Under the pieces are notes generated by a model. The model was not told the DNA's origin. It did no database searches and was given only the letters and a program-made list of their open reading frames with translations. 42,160 bases of DNA from Pseudoselenomonas ruminantium. Its GTDB lineage: Bacteria > Bacillota > Negativicutes > Selenomonadales > Selenomonadaceae. The position numbers were made by a program, and so were the translations under genes. The stretch covers positions 1-42,160 of the forward strand of contig DJYL01000185.1 of the NCBI GenBank assembly GCA_002448495.1, in the 5' to 3' direction. Every line of letters starts with the position of its first letter. Position 1 is the first letter of the stretch. Shown in pieces: positions 9,605 through 17,916 of the stretch.

Positions 9605-10639
9605 ATGGCATTTGAAGATATGTATGGCGATGGTGGTGAGGAAGAACTCACCAATACAGAGAAGGCGGCCATTTTGTTCATTGCTCTTGGTCCGGAATAT
9701 TCGGCTAAGCTCTTTCAGCATCTGGCCGATGATGAAATAGAACGCATAACCTTGGAAATAGCCAATCATAAGAAGGTTAGCTCAGCGGTAAAATCAAAGG
9801 TAGTCAGTGAATTTTACCAAATGGCTATGGCCAGTGACTATATTTCCACAGGGGGCTTGGAATATGCCCAGAATGTATTGGAAAAAGCACTGGGTGCGGA
9901 AAAGGCGATGGAAATTCTCAACCGCCTTACCACGAGCTTGCAGGTACGTCCGTTCGACTTCCTGCGCAAAACAGATCCTTCTCAGCTCATGAACTTTATC
10001 AACAACGAGCATCCCCAGACGATTGCGCTCATTATGGCTTATCTCGAACCGGATCAGGCAGCAACGGTATTAGGAGCCTTGTCGCCTGAAGCGCAGGCGG
10101 ATGTAGCCAGGCGTATTGCCCAGATGGACAGAACGTCGCCGGATATTGTCCGGGAGGTGGAACGCGTGCTGGAACGCAAGCTTTCTTCGCTGGTTACGCA
10201 GGATTTCACTACGGCCGGCGGTGTAAAGGCCATTGTGGAAGTGTTGAACCGCGTGGATCGTACCACAGAAAAGTCGATTATCGAAACTCTGGAAGTGGAC
10301 AATCCGGAACTGGCCGAAGAAATCAAACGCCTCATGTTCGTATTCGAAGACATCGTTCAGCTGGACGACCGCTCCCTGCAGATGGTGCTGCGCGAAGTGG
10401 ATACCAAGGATTTGTCCTTGGCACTCAAGGCTACACCTGCGGAAGTGGCCGACAAAGTTTACCGGAATATGTCGAAACGTGCTGCCGATATGCTCCGGGA
10501 AGAAATCGAGTTCATGGGCCCCGTCAAGATTCGCGACGTGGAAGAAGCTCAGCAGAAGGTCGTCAATGTCATCCGCGTACTGGAGGACAAGGGCGATATC
10601 GTAATATCGCGTGGACAGGGAGACGAGATGATTGTCTAG
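9605..10639 (+). CDS. fliG: Flagellar motor switch protein FliG
   Basis: It is the rotor component that contacts the stator and binds FliF and FliM. The protein is 344 residues. The middle domain contains EHPQTIALIMAYL at about residues 135-147. The C-terminal torque domain holds the charged segment (VFEDIVQLDDRSLQMVLREV). The ATG has GGAGG eight bases upstream, within the end of fliF. The last eight bases overlap the TTG start of fliH. Confidence 0.97.
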   Translation: MAFEDMYGDGGEEELTNTEKAAILFIALGPEYSAKLFQHLADDEIERITLEIANHKKVSSAVKSKVVSEFYQMAMASDYISTGGLEYAQNVLEKALGAEKAMEILNRLTTSLQVRPFDFLRKTDPSQLMNFINNEHPQTIALIMAYLEPDQAATVLGALSPEAQADVARRIAQMDRTSPDIVREVERVLERKLSSLVTQDFTTAGGVKAIVEVLNRVDRTTEKSIIETLEVDNPELAEEIKRLMFVFEDIVQLDDRSLQMVLREVDTKDLSLALKATPAEVADKVYRNMSKRAADMLREEIEFMGPVKIRDVEEAQQKVVNVIRVLEDKGDIVISRGQGDEMIV

Positions 10640-11423
10640 AGTTATCAAAGCCGCGATATGGGAAGAAAATCCTCATCTTATCCACACTCCCGAGCCGCCT
10701 AAGCCGGAAAAAGCTGCAGCTGAGGAGAGTGGTTTGGATGAAGAAGCCCGCGCCCGTATGCTGGCAGAAATTGCTGCCAAGGAGCAGCGTGCTATTCAGC
10801 TGTTGAAAGATGCCAAGGTGGACGCAGAAATACTTAAGCAGGAAGCAAAAGCGGAATGTGAACGTATGAAAGAGGAAGCTCAGGCAGAGATAGAAAAAGC
10901 TAAAAAGGAAGCAGTTGAGCTGGGGCATCAAGAAGGCTATGAAGCCGGTTATAAGGATGGCGGGGCAAGAGTCCGGGAGGAGATGGCAGAGGCCATTGCT
11001 CAGGGAAGTGCTCAGGCGGAAAAAACGCTTCGCGATGCGAAGGAAGCTACGCGTGACTATGTTCAGCAGGCTGAACAGGATGTAGTGAAAATGGTCATGG
11101 CTGTTGTAGAAAAGATTCTGCCCCAGCATTTTATCGATGCGCCTCAGGTGGTCTTGCCCTTGGTGCGGGAAGCCATTGCTAAAGTAAAGGATCAAAAGGA
11201 ATTAAAGATTCATGTGGCACCGCAGGACTACGATTTGGTACTATTGGCCCGCAATGAATTCCGTGGTCTGTTGACTTATGGTGATGCCACCATTGATTTG
11301 GTATCTGACCAGAGCATGAATCCAGGTGACTGCCTGATTGAGACGCCGAATGGCACAGTCGATGCGCGGCTGGCTACCCAGATTGAACTGGTGCGGCAGG
11401 CCGTAAAAAATGTTATGCTTTAA
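10632..11423 (+). CDS. fliH: Flagellar export ATPase regulator FliH
   Basis: It is the peripheral stalk of the export ATPase that binds FliI. The protein is 263 residues. It starts at a TTG overlapping the end of fliG; GGGAG lies about ten bases upstream, and the first residues (SRVIKA) resemble the FliH start of other Firmicutes. A long charged coiled coil (residues about 30-150, rich in Ala, Glu and Lys) precedes the C-terminal FliH/V-ATPase-E-like domain. The TTG choice is supported by the lack of any other good start nearby. Confidence 0.9.
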   Translation: MSRVIKAAIWEENPHLIHTPEPPKPEKAAAEESGLDEEARARMLAEIAAKEQRAIQLLKDAKVDAEILKQEAKAECERMKEEAQAEIEKAKKEAVELGHQEGYEAGYKDGGARVREEMAEAIAQGSAQAEKTLRDAKEATRDYVQQAEQDVVKMVMAVVEKILPQHFIDAPQVVLPLVREAIAKVKDQKELKIHVAPQDYDLVLLARNEFRGLLTYGDATIDLVSDQSMNPGDCLIETPNGTVDARLATQIELVRQAVKNVML

Positions 11424-11447
11424 GAAATAGCCTTGAGGTATGGCGTT

Positions 11448-12788
11448 ATGGAAGATATGCAGACAGGAAAGCCCTTTCAACTGAATATTGATAAGTTTAC
11501 AGAGGCTATTCATGATTGTTCCAGCGTTAAGCTCACAGGCAAAGTGACGCAGGTCATTGGTCTGGTCATTGAGTCACAGGGGCCTACGGTAAGTGTAGGC
11601 GAACTGTGCTATATCAGTTCGCATAATCCTGATGTGCCCCCTATCCCGGCAGAAGTGGTGGGGTTTCGGGAAGGATATGTTATGCTGATGCCTGTAGGTG
11701 AAATGCAGGGGATAGGTCCCGGCTGCGAGGTGACTGCAGCACAGAAGATGCTGAATGTCAAAGTGGGCGATGAACTATTGGGCCGCGTATTGGACGGTCT
11801 GGGCAATCCTATTGATGGCAAAGGGCCGCTTTTGTGCAAGACCGAGTATTCCCTTCAGGCTGACCCGCCGCATCCCTTATCGCGTCCGCGTATCCACGAC
11901 AGTCTCTATGTCGGTGTGCGGGCTATTGACGGCCTTATCACCATGGGGGAAGGACAGCGTATTGGTATTATGGCCGGTTCCGGGGTGGGGAAATCCACCC
12001 TTCTTTCCATGATTGCCCGGAATACGGAAGCGGATATCAGTGTTATCGCGCTGGTGGGAGAACGTGGCCGTGAGGTGCGGGATTTTATCGAGCGCGATTT
12101 AGGCGAAGAGGGCATGAAGCGTTCTGTCGTTGTGGTGGCAACTTCCGACCAGCCGGCTTTGGTGCGCATCAAGGGGGCTATGACGGCTACTGCTATTGCA
12201 GAATACTTCCGCGACCAGGGGCGCAAGGTTATCCTGATGATGGATTCAGTTACCCGTTTCGCCATGGCACAGCGTGAAGTCGGCCTGACCATCGGTGAAC
12301 CTCCGGCTACCCGTGGTTATACGCCTTCGGTATTTGCTATGCTTCCCAGGCTGTTGGAACGGGCAGGAACCAGTGCAACAGGCTCTATTACAGGGATTTA
12401 TACCGTACTGGTGGATGGCGATGACATGAATGAGCCTATCGCTGATGCTGTGCGTTCCATTTTGGATGGACATATCGTACTGTCCCGTACAATTGCAGCG
12501 CAAAACCATTTCCCGGCCATTGATATCATGCCCAGCGTCAGCCGTGTTATGAATGAGGTGGTATCACCGGAACATTTGAAGGCGGCTCAGCAGATGCGGC
12601 AGCTTATGGCGGTCTATCGGGATGCAGAGGATTTAATTCACATTGGTGCTTATGTGAAGGGCTCCAGTGCCAAGATTGATGAATCCATACAAAAAATAGA
12701 TGCCATCAATGATTTTCTCTGTCAGGGAATTTTTGAAGTGGATTCCTATGAAGAAACGGAAAAGAAGCTGATGGGGATTTCCGGGTGA
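11448..12788 (+). CDS. fliI: Flagellum-specific export ATPase FliI
   Basis: It is the hexameric ATPase of the flagellar type III export system. Walker A GSGVGKST places its lysine at about residue 182. Walker B and following residues are VILMMDSVTRFAMAQREVGL, and EPPATRGYTPSVFA is characteristic. The protein is 446 residues from the ATG at 11448, which has GAGG nine bases upstream. A TTG at 11433 in frame would add five residues without its own ribosome site. Confidence 0.97.
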   Translation: MEDMQTGKPFQLNIDKFTEAIHDCSSVKLTGKVTQVIGLVIESQGPTVSVGELCYISSHNPDVPPIPAEVVGFREGYVMLMPVGEMQGIGPGCEVTAAQKMLNVKVGDELLGRVLDGLGNPIDGKGPLLCKTEYSLQADPPHPLSRPRIHDSLYVGVRAIDGLITMGEGQRIGIMAGSGVGKSTLLSMIARNTEADISVIALVGERGREVRDFIERDLGEEGMKRSVVVVATSDQPALVRIKGAMTATAIAEYFRDQGRKVILMMDSVTRFAMAQREVGLTIGEPPATRGYTPSVFAMLPRLLERAGTSATGSITGIYTVLVDGDDMNEPIADAVRSILDGHIVLSRTIAAQNHFPAIDIMPSVSRVMNEVVSPEHLKAAQQMRQLMAVYRDAEDLIHIGAYVKGSSAKIDESIQKIDAINDFLCQGIFEVDSYEETEKKLMGISG

Positions 12789-12794
12789 TAGGGA

Positions 12795-13259
12795 ATGAAG
12801 AAGTTTAAGTTTCAACTGGAAACCCTGCTGCGGGTCACCAAACGGAAAAAAGATGATGCGGAAAGGGAGTTTGCCGCAGCGTCACGACGATTGGAAGAAG
12901 CTCGTGAAGGGCTGAGCACTCTGCTGGCAGAAATGCAAAAGGGTCAGCAGGATTATGAATCGCTTTCCCAGGAAGGCGTCCGGGTGACGGTAGGCCGCCT
13001 TATGGCTTTTAATAGTTTTTTTGCCTGGAAACGGGAACAAATTGAAATGCAGCAGGGGATTGTACTACAGCTGAAAGGTGAAAAACAAAAAAAACTTAAG
13101 GCGTTAATGGATGTTATGAGTTATCTCAAAAGCATAGAACAGTTAAAGGAACGCCGTTTTCAGGAGTATCAGGCGGAAGCCCTGCAGGAAGAGCAGAAAA
13201 TGTTGGATGAAATCGGCCTGCAGCTCACAATGCGGCGCAGAAGGGAAGGGGGAAGCTGA
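12795..13259 (+). CDS. fliJ: Flagellar export chaperone / ATPase stalk FliJ
   Basis: It is a coiled-coil protein that fits into the FliI ring and escorts export chaperones. The 154 residues are almost wholly helical and highly charged, beginning with KFKFQLETLLRV, the FliJ hallmark. It lies six bases after fliI. Its TGA overlaps the ATG of the following transglycosylase (ATGA). Confidence 0.93.
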   Translation: MKKFKFQLETLLRVTKRKKDDAEREFAAASRRLEEAREGLSTLLAEMQKGQQDYESLSQEGVRVTVGRLMAFNSFFAWKREQIEMQQGIVLQLKGEKQKKLKALMDVMSYLKSIEQLKERRFQEYQAEALQEEQKMLDEIGLQLTMRRRREGGS

Positions 13260-13879
13260 TGATGGATTTAACCGGTGTGCGCCATGTACAGGCAAGAATT
13301 GCCCAGTTGCAGGAGCAGTTTGGTATGCCGGGAAATATTCCCGGAACAGGCTTTTCGCAAAAACTGGAAAAAGAAATGCAAAAATCTCTTGGTGTCGCTG
13401 CATCCGATAAGGCTTCCGTAACGGCAGGAGAGAACAAAAAACAGCCTCTGCCGGAAGTGCAGAAACTGAAAAATAGCGGAAAGGTGCTGGCAGATATGCC
13501 GCTGGCTGACCAGAATCTCAGCACGCTCATTGAAGCGGCGGCCAGAAAGTATAAGGTAGACCCCAAATTGGTGGCTGCCGTAGCGGAAGTAGAATCCAAC
13601 GGCAATCAGGAGGCGGTTTCTTCTGCAGGAGCCATTGGCGTTATGCAGCTGATGCCGGATACAGCAGCGTCCTTAGGCGTTGACCCTTACAATAAACAGC
13701 AGAATATTGAGGGCGGAGCAAAATATCTCCGGCAGATGCTGGATGCTTTCGGCGGTGATACGAAAAAAGCTGTGGCAGCATATAATGCTGGTCCGGGGGC
13801 GGTAAAAGATTACGGTGGTGTTCCGCCGTACAAAGAGACTCAGAATTATGTGAACAAGGTATTGGATATTTACAGATAA
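13259..13879 (+). CDS. Lytic transglycosylase, SLT domain, no signal peptide
   Basis: It is predicted to cleave peptidoglycan glycan strands. The SLT domain spans about residues 90-206, with catalytic Glu112 in EVESNGN, then GAIGVMQLMPDTAASLG and the AAYNAGPGAV motif. The first 90 residues are hydrophilic with no signal peptide or membrane helix, so Sec export is unlikely. Its place between fliJ and the ylxF-like gene, overlapping fliJ, suggests export through the flagellar apparatus to open the wall for the rod. That is the role FlgJ or SltF plays in other bacteria (inference). The start has AAGGGGG upstream. Confidence 0.88.
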   Translation: MMDLTGVRHVQARIAQLQEQFGMPGNIPGTGFSQKLEKEMQKSLGVAASDKASVTAGENKKQPLPEVQKLKNSGKVLADMPLADQNLSTLIEAAARKYKVDPKLVAAVAEVESNGNQEAVSSAGAIGVMQLMPDTAASLGVDPYNKQQNIEGGAKYLRQMLDAFGGDTKKAVAAYNAGPGAVKDYGGVPPYKETQNYVNKVLDIYR

Positions 13880-13904
13880 CGTAGGATAGAAAGCGGGTTG
13901 GACA

Positions 13905-14552
13905 ATGGCAGCGAAGAAGAAAAAGAAAAAAGGCAGTAAAATAGTGAAAGTGCTATTAATGCTCTTCCTGCTATTGGTGCTTATTGCAGGTGGATTTGCT
14001 CTAGGCGTTTATCTGCAGCTTATTGACACGCAGGAGGCTAATGAGAAGTTAAAGCTTTATGACCTGCCGGTTATCGGTGAGTATTTTGTGCGGCCGGTGC
14101 CAAGTGAAGCGGATATGGAAAAAATGCCGGTAGAGGATGCCAAGCCGGATAAGGATAAAGACCTGAAAAAGGACGATAAGGACAAAAAGGAGTCCAAGAA
14201 ACTGGTCATCACCAAAGAAGAAATTGAAAAGCAAATGAAACAGCGGGAAGCAGAGGAAAAGAAACGAGTGTCCAAGCTTGCCCGTCTGTACAACCAGATG
14301 AAGCCTAAGGATGCAGCCAGGGCCATGGATGAGTTGGATGATGATATGTGTATTGCTATATTGCAGCGGATGGATGAGGCTGTGGTAGCAAAAATCATGA
14401 CTGAATTTGACGAAGGAAAAACGGCCAGAATTACCCGCATCATGTATGCCGGTACGAAAAAAGAAGTCAATACGGAAGAGGATATTCGCCGGATGCTGGA
14501 AGAAAAAGCCCAGAAAGAAGGGCAGACGGAACAGGAAAATGAGGCACAATGA
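13905..14552 (+). CDS. YlxF/MotE-like protein with MgtE-N-like domain
   Basis: In Bacillus the gene between fliJ and fliK is ylxF, a MotE-family protein; this one has the same position and architecture. It has a lysine-rich N-terminus and one membrane helix at about residues 14-36. A very charged Lys/Asp linker follows at about residues 75-105, then a coiled coil. The C-terminal MgtE N-terminal-like domain (RLYNQMKPKDAARAMDELDD, then AILQRMDEAVVAKIM) begins near residue 125. MotE proteins help assemble or steady the stator and FliF/FliG region in some bacteria. The exact function here is not known. Its stop directly abuts a terminator. Confidence 0.8.
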   Translation: MAAKKKKKKGSKIVKVLLMLFLLLVLIAGGFALGVYLQLIDTQEANEKLKLYDLPVIGEYFVRPVPSEADMEKMPVEDAKPDKDKDLKKDDKDKKESKKLVITKEEIEKQMKQREAEEKKRVSKLARLYNQMKPKDAARAMDELDDDMCIAILQRMDEAVVAKIMTEFDEGKTARITRIMYAGTKKEVNTEEDIRRMLEEKAQKEGQTEQENEAQ

Positions 14553-14590
14553 AAAAAATTCCCTGCGATATACAGCGTAGGGAATTTTTT
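14553..14590 (+). terminator. Strong intrinsic terminator inside the flagellar cluster
   Basis: A stem of 12 perfect pairs (14553-14564 with 14579-14590), continued by G-U, C-G and G-C pairs, has an eight-base loop. It starts right after the stop of the YlxF-like gene and its descending arm ends in a T run. The A/T symmetry would let it act in both directions. Confidence 0.88.
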
Positions 14591-14593
14591 ATT

Positions 14594-14620
14594 TAAGTTC
14601 AAGACCATTTTTTACGATAA
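14594..14620 (+). promoter_or_regulatory. Candidate sigma-28 (FliA/SigD) promoter before fliK
   Basis: TAAG (14594-14597), exactly 15 bases, then TACGATAA (14613-14620) match the SigD pattern TAAA-N15-GCCGATAA at nine of twelve positions, with exact spacing. It lies four bases after the terminator and about 25 bases before the fliK start, leaving a short leader with GGGAGG. The cognate sigma factor is encoded at 35335-36102. Confidence 0.6.
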
Positions 14621-14644
14621 ATACCATGAAAGGGAGGTGATTTG

Positions 14645-16978
14645 GTGAACGCAGCAAATGTAATGGCTATTTCTCCTAAGGCAGATGCCGCAGGCAAAGT
14701 GCAAAGCACAAGGATTGCCAGTAAAGCAGGCAAGGCATTGGCTAATGATTCTCAAGGATCTTTTGACGAAGCTTTGGGAAAAGCAGGAGAAGAAGTAACA
14801 GGAAAAATGGCAAAATCGCCGGCAGAGGCACAGGGAAGTATACAAGGGAATGTTGAGGCTAAGGAAGCTGATATAAAGGACGATATGCCAGAAGGAACGG
14901 AGGCCGGTCTGAACAGCCGGCAGGGCAGGGAGCCAAAGCCAGGGAAGGCAGCCAGGGACGGAGACAGGACTTCAACGAAAATGGACGCCAGGGAGGGCGA
15001 AAAAGATTCTGCAGCGGAAAAGGATACAGGCAGTCTGGATGTACAGGCCGTGACATTGAATTTTACTGCAGAAGGGAAAGCTGTGCTGGTTATGGCTGAA
15101 CCGCAGCTGCAGGAAGAAAATGTGCCGGTTAGGCAAGGACCGCAACTTCAGGAAGGAATCATACGCTCCGGAGAAGAATTACATCGACAGCCAAAAACAA
15201 CGGAAGTAAATCTGCAAAGCCTGTTGCCGCAATCTGGAGAGGAAGCGCAGAAAAACAAAAACTTTCTGGCCATGCTTTCCGGGCAGCAGGTGAAATTCCC
15301 TGATGAAAAAGAGGGAAATACTTCTGTACAGCCGATGACGCAGGTGCAAAAAACGGCAACGATGCTGGAGGTACAGCTGAGTAATCATCAACTGGCGAAT
15401 AAAGAGGGGATTCAGGAGAATGTCCTCGTGCCGTCACAGGATTTGCGCTTGAACAGCCTTCAGGGAATGAACCTGAATTTATTGCCGAACGAACGTCTAA
15501 GCAATTCATCGCTGGCCAATCCGGTTGTTTTTCCGGAAGAAGGAACGGGGAATCCTCATTTGGTGAATCAGACCGTTGGGCAGGAGGCCGGGCAGGAGCG
15601 TTGGCAAAACGTTTATCCGGAGATGGAAAGAGGTTTCTTTTCATCGGGCAGCCAGACGGTCGGGCAAGTGGCTGTGGATAATATCATCGAAGGTCATTTA
15701 GACGCACAGGGTAATCTTAATAATCCGCAGTTTACCGTACTGAACAATGGCAGGGAAAGAGTTGAAGCCAAGGGAATGGCACCTTTTGAGCAGAGCGAAG
15801 AGACGATGCCGTCCATGCCTGCTGGGGGGGTGAATGATTCAGTAACGCTGCAGGAAACAGGACGTGTGATTATCTCTGAGGGAGCGATGCAGATACAAAA
15901 TCCCAGAAAAGAGGATTCTCCGTCAGGGAATACCCTTTTGGCAGGCGTAAACATAACTGTGGAGGATGAAACACCCGTGATGCCAGCTCCGTCTATGGGG
16001 GTGATTATCCCAGAGGGAGCGATGCAGATACAAAATCCCAAGAAAGAGGATTCTCCGTCAGGGAATACCCTTTTGGCAGGCGTAAACATAACTGTGGAGG
16101 ATGAAACACCCGTGATGCCAGCTCCGTCTATGGGGGTGATTATCCCAGAGGGAGCGATGCAGATGCAAAATCCCAAGAAAAAGGATTCTCCGTCAGGGAA
16201 TACCCTTTTGACAGGTGTAAACATAACTGTGGAGGATGAAACACCCGTGATGCCAGCTCCGTCTATGGATTTGCAGGAAGATTTTCAGCGAGGAGCGTAC
16301 CGTCAAAATCAAGCTGCAGTTCCTGAGACTGAAGTGGTACCCGATGAGGAAGGTGAGTTGGTCAGCCAGCTTGTCGAAGAGGCTGTTGGCGATAAGGCTC
16401 CTACGCAGAGGGAACCCGTTCAAGCAGGCAGCAACGGATCGGTCAGCATGTTCCAGCAAAGCCTCAATGAAAGCCTGACGGGAGCCAGAACAGCTAATGC
16501 GGTGAATCAACCGCAGAATGCGCAGGAGGATTTCAACGTCCCGCAGCAGATTGTGGAGCAGGCAAGGCTTTTGCGGCGGGGAGAAGATACCCAGATGGTC
16601 ATAAAACTCCACCCCGAACATTTAGGGGAATTGACGCTTAAGGTATCTGTCAGTGCCAATGGTGCAGTCAATGCTTCTTTCCATAGTGATAACGCTCAAG
16701 TAAGAGCCATTATTGAGAATACATTAGTACAATTGAAACAGGAACTTAACAATCAGGGCTTAAAGGTGGATAATGTTGATGTCTATGCGGGCCTTACGGA
16801 TGGGCAGCTTCCCCAGGGAGAGGGACAGCAGGCATGGCAGCAGAATCAAGGGAATAACAGCAATAGCCGTATTCGGAATTCAGGGAATCTGGAAGATTAT
16901 GGAGAAGAGACCGAAAATATAACCGCTGGTGCTCAAAACACAATAGAAGCCGCTGATGGAGTAGATTATCGGATCTAA
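14645..16978 (+). CDS. fliK: Flagellar hook-length control protein FliK
   Basis: It is a secreted ruler that measures hook length and switches export specificity through FlhB. The protein is 777 residues, large for FliK. The GTG at 14645 has GGAGG seven bases upstream; a TTG one codon earlier is too close to it. The long N-terminal and central part is hydrophilic and Gln/Glu-rich. It contains three near-identical 45-residue repeats at about residues 408-541. The C-terminal switch domain (VIKLHPEHLGELTLKVSVSA, near residue 655) is typical Flg_hook. The terminator and sigma-28-like promoter upstream suggest a late transcript with flgD. Confidence 0.93.
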   Translation: MNAANVMAISPKADAAGKVQSTRIASKAGKALANDSQGSFDEALGKAGEEVTGKMAKSPAEAQGSIQGNVEAKEADIKDDMPEGTEAGLNSRQGREPKPGKAARDGDRTSTKMDAREGEKDSAAEKDTGSLDVQAVTLNFTAEGKAVLVMAEPQLQEENVPVRQGPQLQEGIIRSGEELHRQPKTTEVNLQSLLPQSGEEAQKNKNFLAMLSGQQVKFPDEKEGNTSVQPMTQVQKTATMLEVQLSNHQLANKEGIQENVLVPSQDLRLNSLQGMNLNLLPNERLSNSSLANPVVFPEEGTGNPHLVNQTVGQEAGQERWQNVYPEMERGFFSSGSQTVGQVAVDNIIEGHLDAQGNLNNPQFTVLNNGRERVEAKGMAPFEQSEETMPSMPAGGVNDSVTLQETGRVIISEGAMQIQNPRKEDSPSGNTLLAGVNITVEDETPVMPAPSMGVIIPEGAMQIQNPKKEDSPSGNTLLAGVNITVEDETPVMPAPSMGVIIPEGAMQMQNPKKKDSPSGNTLLTGVNITVEDETPVMPAPSMDLQEDFQRGAYRQNQAAVPETEVVPDEEGELVSQLVEEAVGDKAPTQREPVQAGSNGSVSMFQQSLNESLTGARTANAVNQPQNAQEDFNVPQQIVEQARLLRRGEDTQMVIKLHPEHLGELTLKVSVSANGAVNASFHSDNAQVRAIIENTLVQLKQELNNQGLKVDNVDVYAGLTDGQLPQGEGQQAWQQNQGNNSNSRIRNSGNLEDYGEETENITAGAQNTIEAADGVDYRI
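15866..16267 (+). repeat. Three tandem 135-bp repeats within fliK
   Basis: Units start at 15866, 16001 and 16136, each 135 bases, so the reading frame is kept. Each encodes 45 residues including SEGAMQIQNP or PEGAMQIQNP, SPSGNTLL, GVNITVEDE and TPVMPAPSM. The second and third units are nearly identical in DNA; the first differs at a few bases. Near-identity at the DNA level, not only the protein level, indicates recent duplication. Confidence 0.97.
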
Positions 16979-16997
16979 AGCATAGAAGGTGAAAAAT

Positions 16998-17516
16998 GTG
17001 GCAAATTCATTAAATACGATTACCGTTGATGGGGTAACTCAGACAATGGAAAGCTATCAGGCAAGTCAGACGCAGGCGAATAAGGACAACAGCACCTTAG
17101 GCAAGGATGCCTTCTTGCAGCTTTTGGTCACACAGATGAAATATCAGGATCCACTGGACCCGCAGGATAATGGCGAATATCTTGCACAGCTTGCACAGTT
17201 CTCTGCACTGGAGCAGATGACCAATGTGGCTGAGGGTCTGGGAGATGTTTCCAAAGTGGTCAGCAATATCGATACTTCCGTATTGGTGGGCCAGCTCAGC
17301 AGCATGATTGGCAAAGAAGTGCAGTGGAATGTGGAAACTACCAGCACGGATTCTTCTGGAAAGTCTACCACGACCTCAACCAAGGTGGAAGGAACAGTTA
17401 CGGGGGTAAGTATTTCGGATGGCTCGCCGACGATTATTGCCAGCTCCGGGGATAAGACCTATCAGGTAGCTATAGGCGATATCGTTCGTATTGGTGAAGG
17501 CGTGCAGGGCAGCTGA
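16998..17516 (+). CDS. flgD: Flagellar hook capping / assembly protein FlgD
   Basis: It caps the growing hook and lets hook subunits polymerise. The N-terminal hallmark DAFLQLLVTQMKYQDPLDPQ is at about residues 34-53, followed by EYLAQLAQFSALEQMTNV. The protein is 172 residues from the GTG at 16998, which has GAAGG eight bases upstream; a GTG at 16989 lies on that ribosome site. It is shorter than enterobacterial FlgD but normal for Firmicutes. FlgE, the hook protein it helps to assemble, would normally follow but is not here. Confidence 0.94.
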   Translation: MANSLNTITVDGVTQTMESYQASQTQANKDNSTLGKDAFLQLLVTQMKYQDPLDPQDNGEYLAQLAQFSALEQMTNVAEGLGDVSKVVSNIDTSVLVGQLSSMIGKEVQWNVETTSTDSSGKSTTTSTKVEGTVTGVSISDGSPTIIASSGDKTYQVAIGDIVRIGEGVQGS

Positions 17517-17558
17517 CGATGATGTCCGTTCCTGTACGATAGAAAAAGGCTTTTATAG

Positions 17559-17588
17559 AAGACCGGTGCGGCAGCGCGCCGGTCTTTT
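17559..17588 (+). terminator. Strong intrinsic terminator after flgD
   Basis: A 12-pair stem, 17559-17570 with 17575-17586, contains one G-T wobble and closes a four-base GCAG loop. The tail is TTTT then ACTGTTT. It lies 42 bases after the flgD stop. Confidence 0.88.
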
Positions 17589-17713
17589 ACTGTTTAACGG
17601 GAATTTTTTTTACATTTAGCTAAGAAACTTTGCAGAGGAAAAAGGGAAAAGGCCGACTCGTGACGAAATTTAAAAAAATAAGAAATATGGTAAAGATGTG
17701 AGGGGGAATCGTC
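17589..17713 (+). other. Gap between flgD and flbD: no gene or remnant of flgE seen
   Basis: The 125 bases after the terminator are A/T- and purine-rich, with a T8 run at 17604-17611. GTGACG (17660-17665) and AAATAT, spaced 17 bases apart, form at best a weak sigma-A promoter. I found no reading frame resembling a hook protein in either strand. Confidence 0.6.
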
Positions 17714-17914
17714 ATGATTAAGCTGACAAAGTTTAATTCACAGACAAATAAAAAAGGAGAATTCGTGCTTAATGCCGAAATAATAGAAACGATAGAAGAA
17801 ACACCGGATACGGTGATAACGCTGACCAATGGCAAAAAATTCATCGTGGAAGAACCGATGGATGAGATTGTCCGTCGCGTGATGAAATATCGCCGGGCAC
17901 TCCATCAATTTTGA
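17714..17914 (+). CDS. swrD: FlbD/SwrD family flagellar protein
   Basis: This protein of 66 residues matches the FlbD family (SwrD in Bacillus), with the typical core TPDTVITLTNGKKFIVEE. In Bacillus SwrD raises motor torque, probably by supporting the stators. It normally lies between flgE and fliL. Here fliL follows as usual, but flgE is missing upstream. The ATG has GAGGGGGAA upstream. It contains no membrane segment. Confidence 0.85.
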   Translation: MIKLTKFNSQTNKKGEFVLNAEIIETIEETPDTVITLTNGKKFIVEEPMDEIVRRVMKYRRALHQF

Positions 17915-17916
17915 TG

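Noticed and set aside
15866..16267. CRISPR array
   Set aside because: Units are 135 bases, contiguous and in frame within fliK, with no spacers. They are protein-coding repeats.
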